64,000 bases of DNA, taken from contig NC_092794.1 of NCBI RefSeq assembly GCF_918797505.1, positions 71,461,345 through 71,525,344 of the forward strand, written 5' to 3'. The notes under the pieces were generated by a model. It was given only the letters and a program-made list of their open reading frames with translations. It did no database searches and had not been told where the DNA came from. Shown piece by piece: positions 44,126 to 53,994 of this stretch (position 1 is the stretch's first letter; the number at the start of each line of letters is the position of its first letter). The position numbers were made by a program, and so were the translations under genes. This stretch comes from Bemisia tabaci. Taxonomy: Eukaryota; Arthropoda; Insecta; Hemiptera; Aleyrodidae.

Positions 44126-44957
44126 AAGAAACATTGTAGTTAAAAATATAAAGATTTTTCGATTTGGACGTATGAAAAATGTTTAACTCGTTCAGGCACA
44201 CCGTGTATTGTATGGAGTACTGCTGTTATTCGACCGTTGTCTTCAGGTCAAAATTCTTACAAAGAAGCCCCTTGCAAGAGGCAAATTTTTTGTAATTTCT
44301 CCTAGTTTTTTCAGCGTTAGGTATATAAATGAATTGTTTGTCTTTTGAGGTCAATTATATTTAATTGTAATTTATACTTTCTTTTTTTCCCCTTCATTTT
44401 ATTTTTCGTATCGAGGAGTCGAGGTTTTGTTGATTTCTTCGGATTTCGATTACTGTAACTTTTCTTCTATTCGGCCGATTTTTATGAATGAGGTCTCTTT
44501 TTATTTGTGTTTTAACGGAGAGTAAGGAAAAAATTGCTAAATACATGCGAAACAATTTTTTTTGAAAATTGGATGAATCCTAGCGTGACGGTGAAATGGT
44601 TAATGAAGCGTGAGTAATTGGGGTACGGGTATCGGCCGCGTTGGGACCCAAGGCCCATTGTTCTTCGTGACGCCGACGCAGTGATCAGGAGCGTGGGGAC
44701 GAGAGGGCTTAGTGGACTCCTGTATGAGCCACGTTTAGCAAATGGTCTAATGAGTCCCGAGGCTCATCACAGATTGCACTTACCACTATCCTGGTGGCCC
44801 CCGCTATCAGAGCAAGGAGTACCAACTTTTGAAAAGGATAACAGTGTTGTGGAGATATGTCAAAGCAACGTTGTGAACAAAACGGAGTGAGTGAAATTCT
44901 CATTCAAGGAGTGCCGAACTGGTCAGCCATCCTCGAATCAGTTCGCTTGCTTCCGCT
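44126..44957. other. Unique sequence with weak ORFs
   Basis: 44618-44890 has opposite-strand frames. The reverse one contains FQKLVLLALIAGATRIV followed by a GTAAGT donor-like site, reminiscent of a secretion signal, but the forward frame is equally open. Not called. Confidence 0.3.
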
Positions 44958-45963
44958 TATACAGGGTGATCCAAAAGTCCCTTCCACCCCCTCAAACTTT
45001 TTACCTAATTGAGGTAAAGATTTGAAACTTGGGGGATATTCCTAGGTCAAAGGGAGCTACTTTTTGGGCCCCCTAAAATTTTCAGGGGGGCCCCCCTTGG
45101 GGGGACAACGGCCCCCAACTTTTAATTTTCAAATGGGAAGACCCCCTTTGTCATAGCTCGTTCGAAAGAGCATAAAAAAAGAAAACTTTTCGCGTAAACC
45201 CGAAGTCAATAACTCAAACCGTTTCAAAATGGCGGCCGGTTAAAGTTCAAAATGGCCGAAAATTCACAACGGTTATTTGTCGATGGATTTGCGCGAAAAT
45301 CGGTATGTAGGGGTATTTTGACACGAGAAAAACGAATTTGACGTTAGATTTTCAAAAAAACCGAAATTTCCAAAATGGCCGCCGGTTAAAGTTTAAAATG
45401 GCCGAAAATTGTCACCTCGGTTATTTGCTGATGGATTTGCCTTAAACTTGGAATTTGAGAGTATTTTGGCATAAGATAAACAAATTTGAACTTAGATTTC
45501 TAAAAAAATCAATTTTTTGTCATTTTGAACTTTAACCGGCGGCCATTTTGGAAATTTCGGTTTTTTTGAAAATCTAACGTCAAATTCGTTTTTCTCGTGT
45601 CAAAATACCCCTACATACCGATTTTCGCGCAAATCCATCGACAAATAACCGGTGTGAATTTTCGGCCATTTTGAACTTTAACCGGCCGCCATTTAGAAAC
45701 GGTTTGAGTTATTGACTTCGGGTTTGCGCGAAAAGTTTTCTTTTTTTATGCTCTTTCGAACGAGCTATCACAAAGGGGGTCTTCCCATTTGAAAATTAAA
45801 AGTTGGGGGCCGTTGCCCCCCCAAGGGGGGCCCCCCTGAAAATTTTAGGGGGCCCAAAAAGTAGCTCCCTTTGACCTAGGAATATCCCCCAAGTTTCAAA
45901 TCTTTACCTCAATTAGGTAAAAAGTTAGAGGGGGTGGAAGGGACTTTTGGATCACCCTGTATA
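44958..45963. mobile_element. 1-kb palindromic transposon, ACAGGGTGATCC ends
   Basis: TACAGGGTGATCCAAAAGTC and its complement end the element. Arms of about 430 bp (including CAAGGGGGGGCC-type G/C blocks and AAATGGCGGCCGGTTAAAG) are inverted around a spacer of roughly 130 bp that itself carries GGCCGAAAATT words. TA borders it on both sides, compatible with a TA duplication, though a shift of one base cannot be excluded. No ORF. Confidence 0.9.
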
Positions 45964-46229
45964 TGCATATTTTAAATCAGCGCGCCCCATTCTAAGGTTT
46001 TTTTAAAAAAAACCAAGAAACGTAGACTCTTGGTATTCATTACACATAAACTAGCGAGCCCCAGAATGAGAAACAAATTTTAATCATTATTATTGACGGA
46101 TTAGTAAACTTTTTACACGCTTTGGAAAATCTCAGAAGTTCGCGGTAGTCACTTTTCGGTAAGGAACTAGGGGACTCGGTTATTGTATCGAGGGGGGGGT
46201 CGAAACGATCGCAAAGGCGGTATACTACG
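45964..46229. other. Unique sequence, nothing recognised
   Basis: No repeat copy or exon-like segment seen. Confidence 0.3.
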
Positions 46230-46439
46230 TATACGCGCCAAAAAACCTCTTGGACCAATGCCGCATTGCATTGACTTAAGAGTGCAGTTTCTTGTCGCCG
46301 GATTTAAGAGTCTTAAACTCTTGTTTCAAGCGGATTTTGCATTGATTCAAGCGTATTTTGCATTGAAACAAGAGTCCAGACTCTTAAATTCGGCGACAAG
46401 AAACTGCACTCTTGAACCAAGAGGTTTTTTTTACCAGTG
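46230..46439. mobile_element. MITE family M copy 1
   Basis: AACCTCTTGG...AGTGCAGTTTCTTGTCGCCG on the left is inverted on the right as CGGCGACAAGAAACTGCACT...CCAAGAGGTTTTTTTTACCAGTG. The centre repeats CAAGCGGATTTTGCATTGA. The left terminus lacks the CACTGGT part. Matches 62101-62639. Confidence 0.85.
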
Positions 46440-46458
46440 TGTGGCGGGCCTGAGTGTA

Positions 46459-46715
46459 CTGCCGTGCTAAGGAAGAAAGCCGTATGAGCCTTCAGGCGTT
46501 GCCAGATTTCCTTTGATAAAACTCGAATTTCCTGGTAAACTTATGAATATTTTTTTCCCAATCTTTCAGATTATTTTGTTAGCAATTTCACCTGAAGCTC
46601 CTGACTATTTTAAAGAAAAATATTCATAACTTTCCTTTAAAAAAAAAAAGCTTTCTATCGAAGGAAATTTGGCAACTCTCGAATTTTCATACGGCGTTCT
46701 TCCTTAGCACGACAG
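46459..46715. mobile_element. MITE family A, 257 bp, TSD TGTA
   Basis: Left CTGCCGTGCTAAGGAAGAAA, right TCCTTAGCACGACAG, flanked by TGTA (46455-46458 and 46716-46719). Lies 19 bp from a family M element. Confidence 0.93.
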
Positions 46716-46849
46716 TGTAGTCCTCAAAACATAAAAATTAAATTTTCTATCGTCATGAAATTCGAGTAGGCAAGTTTCAATATATGGCAACCGCGCTATG
46801 CTGTGAGTAGCGTTTATAAGTGCATTAAGGGTATGTTGACCCAGAGACA

Positions 46850-47161
46850 ATGAAATCAAACGCGCAAAGGGACAGTTACGACGGGGGTGGGACTGGCGAA
46901 GCGGGGAGGAGAGGAAATGGCAGTAGACGGAGGAGCGGAGTGGGGGTGGGGGTGCAGGCGCCCGTCACAATCATCTGGGAGTCAAACATAGGCCGAGGAA
47001 GTCAAGGGGTAAGTGAGTGCGGAGAGTGCAAACATCCCTGTGAAAACAGCAGGATCCAGTTCAGAGTTCAGAGGCTTCTCCTGTCTGCGGTTGCCGAGTT
47101 TTGCCAATCCTGTGAAACGGATGAACAAGTTGCTTTTATTCAACTACTATCGTCAAGATGA
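46850..47161 (+). CDS. Hypothetical ORF, 103 aa, low support
   Basis: The ATG-initiated frame starts MKSNAQRDSYDGGGTGEAGR with a glycine/arginine-rich first third, then reads TIIWESNIGRGSQGVSECGE. It contains four cysteines (two close pairs) and ends QRLLLSAVAEFCQSCETDEQ VAFIQLLSSR. The last third looks coding. It ends about 45 bp before the NUMT. The first third could be GC-rich non-coding DNA. No family recognised. Confidence 0.25.
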   Translation: MKSNAQRDSYDGGGTGEAGRRGNGSRRRSGVGVGVQAPVTIIWESNIGRGSQGVSECGECKHPCENSRIQFRVQRLLLSAVAEFCQSCETDEQVAFIQLLSSR

Positions 47162-47204
47162 TCCCTAAACGATTCGGGCATCCTCAAAATGACTTAAAAT
47201 TTGA

Positions 47205-47449
47205 AAAATTGAAAAATTTACTTCTCTAGATCCTTTAGTACTGTAGTGTAGACTGTAGAATTATATGATCAAAGATATAAACTGACCTGGCTTACGCCGG
47301 TCTGAATTCAGATCATGTAAGGGTTATTTGGGCGAACAGACCAATCCTTATACATTGTTCTTCATAAGTTATTCTTAATCCAACATCGAGGTCGCAATTT
47401 ATCTTGTGAATAAGAACTTCTCAAAAATGTTGCGCCAAAAAAATCAGAA
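47205..47449 (-). pseudogene. rrnL: NUMT: 3' part of mitochondrial 16S rRNA gene
   Basis: The reverse complement contains the most conserved words of animal mitochondrial large-subunit rRNA in order: TTTTTGAGAAGTTCTTATTC, TTGCGACCTCGATGTTGGAT, GGTCTGTTCG, ACATGATCTGAATTCAGACC, GGCGTAAGCCAGGT and AGTACTAAAGGAT (normally AGTACGAAAGGAC). Both sides continue as unrelated nuclear sequence. Changes in near-invariant positions show it is a non-functional nuclear copy. The boundaries are approximate. Confidence 0.92.
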
Positions 47450-48289
47450 ATTAAGTTTTTGGTGATTCGGTATTGCCTAGGAATAGACGCATCTTGTTGG
47501 AAAGTAACAAGCAGAATAACTGTTTTTTAAGGCCTGAAAACATTGATATGGTCAAGTCATTCTCGAGAAGACTGAAGCTCCAAGGCACTATAGTACTCTC
47601 CTAACTTAATTGGGTCTGATGCATTGTTCTACCTTCCCCGAATGCGCCTATTAACGGGTCTTGGCACCTAAAAATGGGGGGAGGAGGGCATCGTAGCGCC
47701 TAAAACATTTGACAGATTGAACTCGCAATCGGGAAGCAGCGGTAGCGATGAAGCGCTCTCTGTACGCACCGTTTGCAGCATCGCCATGGCCCGTACGCAA
47801 AAATTTAATTTGGCTCCTAAAATAGTAGACGGCTCCTAAAATTTTAGGGGGCAGGCAGAACACTGGTCTAATTTGAATTCCTGCCCCGATTATCTCGAAT
47901 TTTTAAGAATGAACGGGAAAATATTTGTTCTTTCAGACCAAGCGTGTCTCTGTTCTTGAGATTTTAGTAAGTTTTTGCACTCAAGCGATAATCAGTAATG
48001 CAATTAGCAGTCAATTAAGTAAAATAGAAGGATCAAGGGGAGGGGGGAGGGCTTAGGAGACCTACGAAGTACGCCCTCCCTGGGAAAAGGAAGAAGGAAG
48101 GAACGGAGAAGGCAAGAGGGTAAGACGCTTAAAATTGGTAATTGGCCGTGACAAAATTGACTCAAACTGCGTAAAAGATGCTTCAAAATTTCGGTAATTT
48201 TCTGAGGGAAACAACCAGACTTCCTCTCTCACTGTACGAGATGTCTGGATCCTCCTATGGTAAGTTATCGTCGCATTTTACGGAGACAC
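47450..48289. other. Unique sequence with a hAT-like end near 47865
   Basis: GGCTCCTAAAATTTTAGGGG GGCAGGCAGAACACTGG (47831-47866) resembles the CAGTGTT end of the 18998 hAT-type MITE. A CACCTAAAAATGGGG block near 47666 could be its other side. A C/T-rich purine tract lies at 48030-48120. Confidence 0.4.
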
Positions 48290-48530
48290 GGAAAAAAAGA
48301 AGTAGGGATTCTTGAATAATATGAAAATTTCCAATTAATTGTGGAAATGCCCCAATAAATTAGGTTACTAACCCAAACACTACTCCAAACTACTACTCCA
48401 CTTGGACTACTCCAACTTGAGTTGCGATACTGTACTACAATTAATTGGAAATGACCATATCACCCAACAAATTGGGGTAGCGTAGCACTGCAATTTTATT
48501 GGATAACGTCTAACACTTTCTTTCCTTGGA
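48290..48530. mobile_element. MITE family O
   Basis: ATTTCCAATTAATTGTGG and CTACAATTAATTGGAAAT are inverted inner arms; ACGGAAAAAAAG at the left and CTTTCTTTCCTTGG at the right may be the ends. A short ACTACTCCAA repeat occupies the centre. Fragments at 32205 and 27290. Confidence 0.6.
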
Positions 48531-48836
48531 GAATGTGTAAATGAAAGTTTTTATGCACATTATGGATTAAAATACTATTTTGTTTTGGAAAGCTGGCGTT
48601 TTTATCTCTGAATGAAACTGGGCAAGCAAAGTTCCCAGCCTTTTTCTTCTCTTTTTTCGGAATGTGACTTCTGAGAGACGGTCCAAACGCGGCGCACAAT
48701 GGAACGGGCTAATAGAAGAGGTCGGACATGAAATTTTTGGCTGAAACTGTAAATTTTGATGTTTAATTTCTCACATTTTAAATTTGAAGGGGTGCCTCTT
48801 GCAGAAAATTTTATGAGAAAACCAATAGAACCACTT
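48531..48836. other. Unique sequence, nothing recognised
   Basis: No repeat copy or exon-like segment. Confidence 0.3.
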
Positions 48837-49118
48837 TTAGAACCTCAAATGTTTGTATGAACGGACTTGTATGAGCTTATAAAATTTCCAAATTTTGTCC
48901 GCCAGCCCCATTGACTCGATCCATTGTGCGGCGCTGGGAGGATTGTGAGGGCCCGGTTTGTCGAACAATTTGTGATGAAGCGAAGTGCTGTCGAAGAGTA
49001 CCAATGTAGACGGGAGCAGCTCCCTTGTGATGTGGATGTGGCGCCCCTGTGCTAACAAATCCCCCGAGCGGTAAACAGCGGTAAACGTAAAACGTTGTTT
49101 TATTTCATTCCGTTTCAT
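48837..49118 (-). CDS. Hypothetical ORF, 93 aa
   Basis: The reverse frame starts MKRNEIKQRFTFTAVYRSGD. The second half, with STLVLFDSTSLHHKLFDKPG and AAQWIESMGLADKIWKFYKL, looks coding and has ordinary codon use, while the first part could be upstream sequence. GTTAGCACAG|GGGCG inside the frame would be an acceptor-like site, giving an exon from about 49050. No family recognised, no partner exon. Confidence 0.33.
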   Translation of the reverse strand: MKRNEIKQRFTFTAVYRSGDLLAQGRHIHITRELLPSTLVLFDSTSLHHKLFDKPGPHNPPSAAQWIESMGLADKIWKFYKLIQVRSYKHLRF

Positions 49119-49247
49119 GGAACTTACGACTCGTCGAACTGAGAGATTTCGGCTCCGATGAGAATGAGATTTTTGAGTGACGGATCGGTCATTTTTTTTT
49201 AATCAAGGTGGCTTATTATGCGATATTTGCTAAACCTTAGAAAAATT

Positions 49248-49323
49248 AAATTTATTTATGCTAAAAAGAACTATGTTGCATGCAAACCCTATGCACACAG
49301 TTCCTTTTTGCATAAAAACGTTC
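49248..49323. mobile_element. MITE family B, 76 bp, TSD AATT
   Basis: AAATTTATTTATGCTAAAAA (diverged GGACG end) and TTGCATAAAAACGTTC with inner GAACTATGTTGC and GCACACAGTTCC, flanked by AATT (49244-49247 and 49324-49327). The shortest and one of the more decayed copies. Confidence 0.8.
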
Positions 49324-49327
49324 AATT

Positions 49328-49842
49328 CACGATCTCATTTTTGTGATTTTCTCATTTTTTATTTTGCTTTTCCAGCAAAAATTCCTTTTGCTTGCCTTCT
49401 CACCTCCATTGCATGTCCTTTTTTAGCATTACGCACTCGCTACTTCAATATGCCGTTGGTTATTATAAAACCGTTTTTTTCGGTGCACTGGGTTTTTTTT
49501 TCGTTCCCTCCTAACATTAACAATTTGATTTTTTTGCGACCATAGTTCCCTTATTTTCCCTCGTTTCTTATGGGCTTATGGTGAAGTCTGTAGGAAGTGC
49601 ACTTTTTTCCCCCTTAAACAGTGTCTCAAAAAACGTTTAAACTGCGTTTAGGAGGGGTTGAAATTTCAAATTTTATCATGAGAGGCCCCCAAACCCATTT
49701 TTATTGGGGAACTTCCCCACTAAACCTCCCTTTTCTGGGGAGATGCGCCTCACGGGGGCCCGCACCACAGATTGCACCAATGTGCCCAAAAATCCTAATT
49801 CTGACCTTGGCTCCATCTCCTTGGTCCATCCCTACCTTTCAG
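49328..49842. other. Unique sequence upstream of the exon pair
   Basis: An open forward frame runs from 49621 into the first candidate exon. The sequence has no repeat copies. Confidence 0.3.
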
Positions 49843-49917
49843 AAGAATTTTTGCCTACAAGTGATTTCCGTTTCGGCCGCTCAGCACCACGCCGCCACCA
49901 CATCCTCCAAAAACACG
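49843..49917 (+). CDS. Candidate exon 1 of a two-exon model
   Basis: A 75-nt segment sits between CTACCTTTCAG (acceptor-like, 49832-49842) and ACACG|GTGAGT, a full donor consensus. It is 25 codons in phase 0: KNFCLQVISVSAAQHHAATT SSKNT. The phase fits the segment at 50165. No family recognised. The strength of this call is the two good splice-like borders and the matching phase, not similarity. Confidence 0.38.
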
Positions 49918-50164
49918 GTGAGTCAATTAGAACGGCTTGTTTACTTCGGGTCTACGCGAGCAAACATCCAGGACATCGGAACAACCTTGGCTGTGTTGCT
50001 ACATTTTTATAAATTCTAGTAATTACCTCGTTTCTCACCTACTACGGCGAATAAAGTATAATTTCCAATGAATGCACAACATCAAGCCTGACTGCAGCTC
50101 CTAAAATACACGTCATTTGTTTCTCTCCACGTTGTTGCAAGCTGCATCTGTCACGGTCACCCAG

Positions 50165-50329
50165 ACACGCGGCCCAATATTTGGTTTGATTCGCTTGTTT
50201 ACAAACCACTTCCCGATGGGGAACAAATTTCACTGTGACCCTGCCCTTTCCCGCACCATTTTGACTTTGGGTCAGACAGTCGCCCCTGCTACTGTTTTAA
50301 ATATTGACGGAGCGGTTGTCCTCAAATAA
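50165..50329 (+). CDS. Candidate exon 2 (terminal) of a two-exon model
   Basis: Begins after TCTGTCACGGTCACCCAG (50147-50164). Reads in phase 0 TRGPIFGLIRLFTNHFPMGN, then KFHCDPALSRTILTLGQTVA and PATVLNIDGAVVLK, then TAA. The stop codon overlaps an AATAAA polyadenylation signal (50325-50330). Joined to 49843-49917 it gives a 247-nt intron. The frame is open further upstream through AASVTVTQ, so a longer exon is possible. Function unknown. Confidence 0.4.
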   Translation, partial: TRGPIFGLIRLFTNHFPMGNKFHCDPALSRTILTLGQTVAPATVLNIDGAVVLK

Positions 50330-50529
50330 ACTGAATTCTGTGCAGTTTGTGTCTCCATGTTGCTGCATCATGCCTACCCAAAGGCGTGCCGAATTGTTGG
50401 CCCCCTCTCTCGGATAAGATCATTTTTCGTGATTCACAAAAAAAAAATAATTTCTGTACCCTCTTTCATGACATTATCCAATGAATACGAACGCTGCACC
50501 CCTATGAGAAAATGAGAATGCGTCAAAAA

Positions 50530-50692
50530 CAGAGGCGGGTCCAGCAATTTGGCAACACCGGATTTCCTCCATTTAAACCTATGGAAATGTATCGATACTT
50601 TTCGGAGCACCTGGCCCCTCCAGAGATAGATACATTTCCATAGGTTTAAATGGAGAAACGCCAATGTTGCCAATTCGCTGGATCCGCCAATG
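50530..50692. mobile_element. hAT-type palindromic MITE, 163 bp, perfect 8-bp TSD
   Basis: Ends CAGAGGCGGGTCCAGCAATT and AATTCGCTGGATCCGCCAATG, flanked by GTCAAAAA (50522-50529 and 50693-50700). Inner arms TCCATTTAAACCTATGGAAA and TTTCCATAGGTTTAAATGGA also occur in family D, so the families share an interior but differ at the ends. Confidence 0.93.
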
Positions 50693-50700
50693 GTCAAAAA

Positions 50701-51191
50701 GCTGCTAAAAAGTTCTGATCACCGAATTCTTTGGAATGTTGTCCCAACTGCTTGTTCAGCTTGTAGTTAGGGTGTGCGTTGGACAAAAAACAAAATGTCT
50801 CGAATTTTTTTGTTTTAATTTTTTTTTTTTTACAATCTATGGTTTAGTTGTATTTATTTTCTCATATTGTAAACATATACGTTACTGTTTGCTCAATCTT
50901 CCATTTCAAAGCAGGATCGAAAGATTGGAAAAATACGTTAGAATATCAAACTCGAGCACCAAATATCTAGATCTTAGATCTTTGGCTATCCAGTAATTTA
51001 AAGATAAAATTAAAAATTAAAGTTCATTTATACTTAACTTGTAAATTTCACCCGTATTTTCTTTTTTCTTTATTTGCTGATCTTTATGTAAATACACCGT
51101 GAAAAATTGTAAAACATAGTCTCACTATACTTGGAATAATTTTTTGCTTAAGAAAACATCGATTTCTAAAAAAAATCTTAAGTTTTTCTTT
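50701..51191. other. Unique AT-rich sequence
   Basis: No repeat copy recognised. An 86-codon frame at 50736-50996 spans a poly-T stretch and is unsupported. Confidence 0.35.
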
Positions 51192-51401
51192 TTATGGATT
51201 AATAAAGCTATTTTTAAGTTGAAAGAATGCGGCTACTAGTTGAACTTGCAGTTTCGCATAACCGTTAAAATCCTGAGTAATGTGATTGTTGTGTGCCAAC
51301 ATAGCACGTGCTGTATGAGCCAGAAGCGCTTGTCTTGTAAGAAATTGTAATTCCGCTGACAATCCTGTTGTAGTGGTGATTTCACTTGCCCGCCCAATAA
51401 A
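51192..51401 (-). CDS. Candidate coding segment, 69 residues, unknown protein
   Basis: A reverse frame with no early ATG runs from TTT at 51401 to TAA at 51192-51194. It reads FIGRASEITTTTGLSAELQF, then LTRQALLAHTARAMLAHNNH, then ITQDFNGYAKLQVQLVAAFF and QLKNSFINP. It is alanine/leucine-rich and strongly helix-like, with good third-position variety. An acceptor-like TTTAGTAG lies at the 5' side, from which a frame shift to this reading frame would be needed. A second reverse frame (51236-51418, ATG-initiated) overlaps. I judge the non-ATG frame more protein-like. Family unknown. Confidence 0.4.
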   Translation of the reverse strand, partial: FIGRASEITTTTGLSAELQFLTRQALLAHTARAMLAHNNHITQDFNGYAKLQVQLVAAFFQLKNSFINP

Positions 51402-51736
51402 TTATTCCTACTAAACATCTAGAGCCATTCTCCAAAACAGAGTAGTAAAAAGGATAAAGATTCCAGGCCGGGCTCGTATTAACTCACACTTTGTACTGCG
51501 GGCCGCGAATGAGAGAGTTATCACCTTGGCACCTGTTTCTAAAATTAATGTTGTGTTAACGTTCTACATTTCCGAGCCGGCCTAATCCTATTTTCGACAA
51601 ATTTACGAGTTTTTCTGCCGGACGAGAAAGTAAAAATACGGGTGCTACTGTTGGATTCGTTATCTTTTCTTGATTCCGCTGAGCCTGTTTCTATTAAAAA
51701 ATGTACGTTAATGAACGTCATCTATTGAATAAGTTG

Positions 51737-51975
51737 CACTGGGAAAAAAACAAATTGGATCTAGAGTCCAGACTCTCAAAAACATAACTGTCTCATTCGA
51801 CAAGAAAAAATACTCTAGATTCAATCAGATTTAAGCTTAAATCAAGAACCAAGCCTCTTAATTTGAGCGGATTTCCTTTCGATTCAAGCTTAAATCTGAT
51901 TGAATCAAGAGTATTTTTTCTCGTCAATGTTTTCAAGAGTCTGGACTCTAGATCCAATGTGTTTTTTTTCCAGTG
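51737..51975. mobile_element. Palindromic MITE, CACTGG ends, family M relative
   Basis: CACTGGGAAAAAAACAAATT and TGTGTTTTTTTTCCAGTG are the ends; arms continue with GGATCTAGAGTCCAGACTCT and its complement. The centre has AATCAGATTTAAGCTTAAAT and its inverted partner. It shares CACTGG-A(n) and the GAGTC(C/T)AGACTCT words with family M but not the rest. Confidence 0.88.
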
Positions 51976-52284
51976 TATTATTTTAAAATACAATATAGAG
52001 TTGTAAGTTACTGGATTTCGATTTCCATGTTCTGATGGAAGTTTCTGATTGAAGTAAGCACTTGTAAAACCTTGGTCTCGATATTCTACCATCATTGAAG
52101 GATATAAGACAAAATAACCTATAAGCTGCTGAAATACATGTATTTATATAGGAAATGTCGCCTGATGACGTCAATAGGCGATACATTTTCGCTATTTTAA
52201 ATCTATTTTTCTTCAAATTTCTACTAAATACATTGTAAATTCAGCTCGCTAAGCTAATCACACTTCAAAACTAAGCTACCTAAC
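51976..52284. other. Unique sequence with a short near-palindrome
   Basis: TCGCCTGATGACGTCAATAGGCGA (52159-52182) is a near-palindrome around a TGACGTCA CRE/ATF-type core. Otherwise nothing recognised. Confidence 0.4.
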
Positions 52285-53161
52285 CAGGACCGGATTTACT
52301 TACTTGCCGGCCATGGGCCGCCTGTATTTTGCCGCCCCCCTCTCATTCGTTTTGAAACATCAATAAAAACCGTCAAGTAAACGTGCCGGAGGGGGAGGGG
52401 TACATAAGACGCGTTTACTCGTGTTGGACATATTTTTTTGCGAAAACCCTGTCAAGACTACTAGCAAAAGTTCACGGAACTCGACGCGAAAGTTAAGTTC
52501 CGTAAACCTATCTCTGTGTGGACAAGGCCTTCCATTCACATGAAATGGAAAATATTATGAAAGAACAAACATACATGTGGTTTAATAATTTTAACTTCCG
52601 CCTCCGCGCTGCGCTGACCGCACCGTATTTGGCGCAATGCGTGAAGTATTCATGCAGTCTTGTAGGCGCTATGCGTTTCATACTGACCGCTGCTGCACGC
52701 ACTGTGTTTGACGCAATGCGTGAAGTATTCATGCAGTCTTGTAGGCGCTATGCGTTTCTCGCCGCCCGCTGCTGACCACAGCGACCGCACTGTCTTTGAC
52801 GCAATGCGTGATGTATTCATGCAGTCTTGAAGGCGCTAATATGTGATCCATGCCGACCGCCGCGCCGCGCCGAGGGTTTCTCCTTTTCATCTCAAGTTCT
52901 CGTCATCATTGCTCTCTGCGCCGCGCCGTTCCAGGCCAAATTTCGTGTTCGGTTTCTCTCTTAGTCTTAACTCGACTAATTAAAGGTGCAGTCTATTGTA
53001 TCACAAAAAACAACAAAATTAGAGATACACTCTCGGGAAATGAGAGGTTTTGCCATCTTTTCTCGTTTGTATTTTTTTTTCCGAATCCGATTTTTCTTTA
53101 TAGCTACATTTAAAAAAATTGCAAAATTTTCCGCTCTCTAAATTTGGGGAATCCGGCCCTG
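52285..53161. mobile_element. Non-autonomous hAT-type element, family C copy 4
   Basis: Ends CAGGACCGGATTTACTTACT and AATCCGGCCCTG, flanked by TACCTAAC (52277-52284) and TGCCTAAC (53162-53169). Three internal ~70-bp units (GCGCAATGCGTGAAGTATTC three times with small changes). The block order is identical to the other copies. Confidence 0.93.
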
Positions 53162-53169
53162 TGCCTAAC

Positions 53170-53724
53170 TATTTTATGAATTTAGTCGTAAGAGGACCGA
53201 ATTTAGTCTTAGAAATTTGCTCTCAAGTTAGAAAATAATTTAAATATTAGGTTTTGGTCATTTTAAAGTATATTTGTAACATGAGCATGCTCTATTAGAA
53301 AAGACTGAAGACATAGATGTCACGCCACTCCTGATAGGTGACACAAAAATGACGTTTTTAGCGGTTTTTCGCAAAATGATGAGTCGTGAGAATGACGGCG
53401 GGGAACCTAGAATTTGAATACTACAAAGAGCTGCGCACATCAAAAGCTTGACTACCTCCGTTTAGATCGGGGGACTTGAGGGTTTTGATCGTGGTGACTC
53501 GGGCCCGAGCGACGATGAAGAGATAAACCTTCAAGCGTAGTGAGTCTTTGCAGCGGTAGTCGCATGAATTTTACTGCACTTTTATTGAACGGCGCAATTT
53601 TTATTCGACCGAGAAGCAGCGTCGTAAAAACACAACCCAATAACCCCGACATGAATCCAAGATACGATCGATATCCGGGTTCTAATTGATAGGGATTCGA
53701 GCGTTTAGCAAGTGAATGTATCCT
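53170..53724. other. Unique sequence, nothing recognised
   Basis: No repeat copy or exon-like segment; short opposite frames only. Confidence 0.3.
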
Positions 53725-53728
53725 TATG

Positions 53729-53980
53729 CTGCCGTCCTAAGGAAAAACGCCGTATGAACCTTCAGGCGTTGCCAAATTTCCTCTGGCAAAGCACTAATTT
53801 TCAGGAGATTTTTAAATATTTTTCTGCCCATTTCTAAGATAATTTTGCTTAAGATTTGATCTAAATAGTCTGAAAATTTCAAGGAAGAATATTCACAATT
53901 TTCCTCAAAAATATACATTTAATCGTAGGACATTTGGCAACTCTCGAATGTATATACGGCGTTCTTCCTTAGCACGGCAG
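53729..53980. mobile_element. MITE family A, 252 bp (first of a tandem pair)
   Basis: Left CTGCCGTCCTAAGGAAAAAC, right TCCTTAGCACGGCAG; flanks TATG and AATG (3/4 match). Only 14 bp separate it from the next copy in the same orientation. Confidence 0.9.
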
Positions 53981-53994
53981 AATGTATTTCTATG

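Noticed and set aside
44618..44903. Signal-peptide-like FQKLVLLALIAGATRIV on the reverse strand
   Set aside because: The forward frame is equally open and there is no further support; too weak to call.
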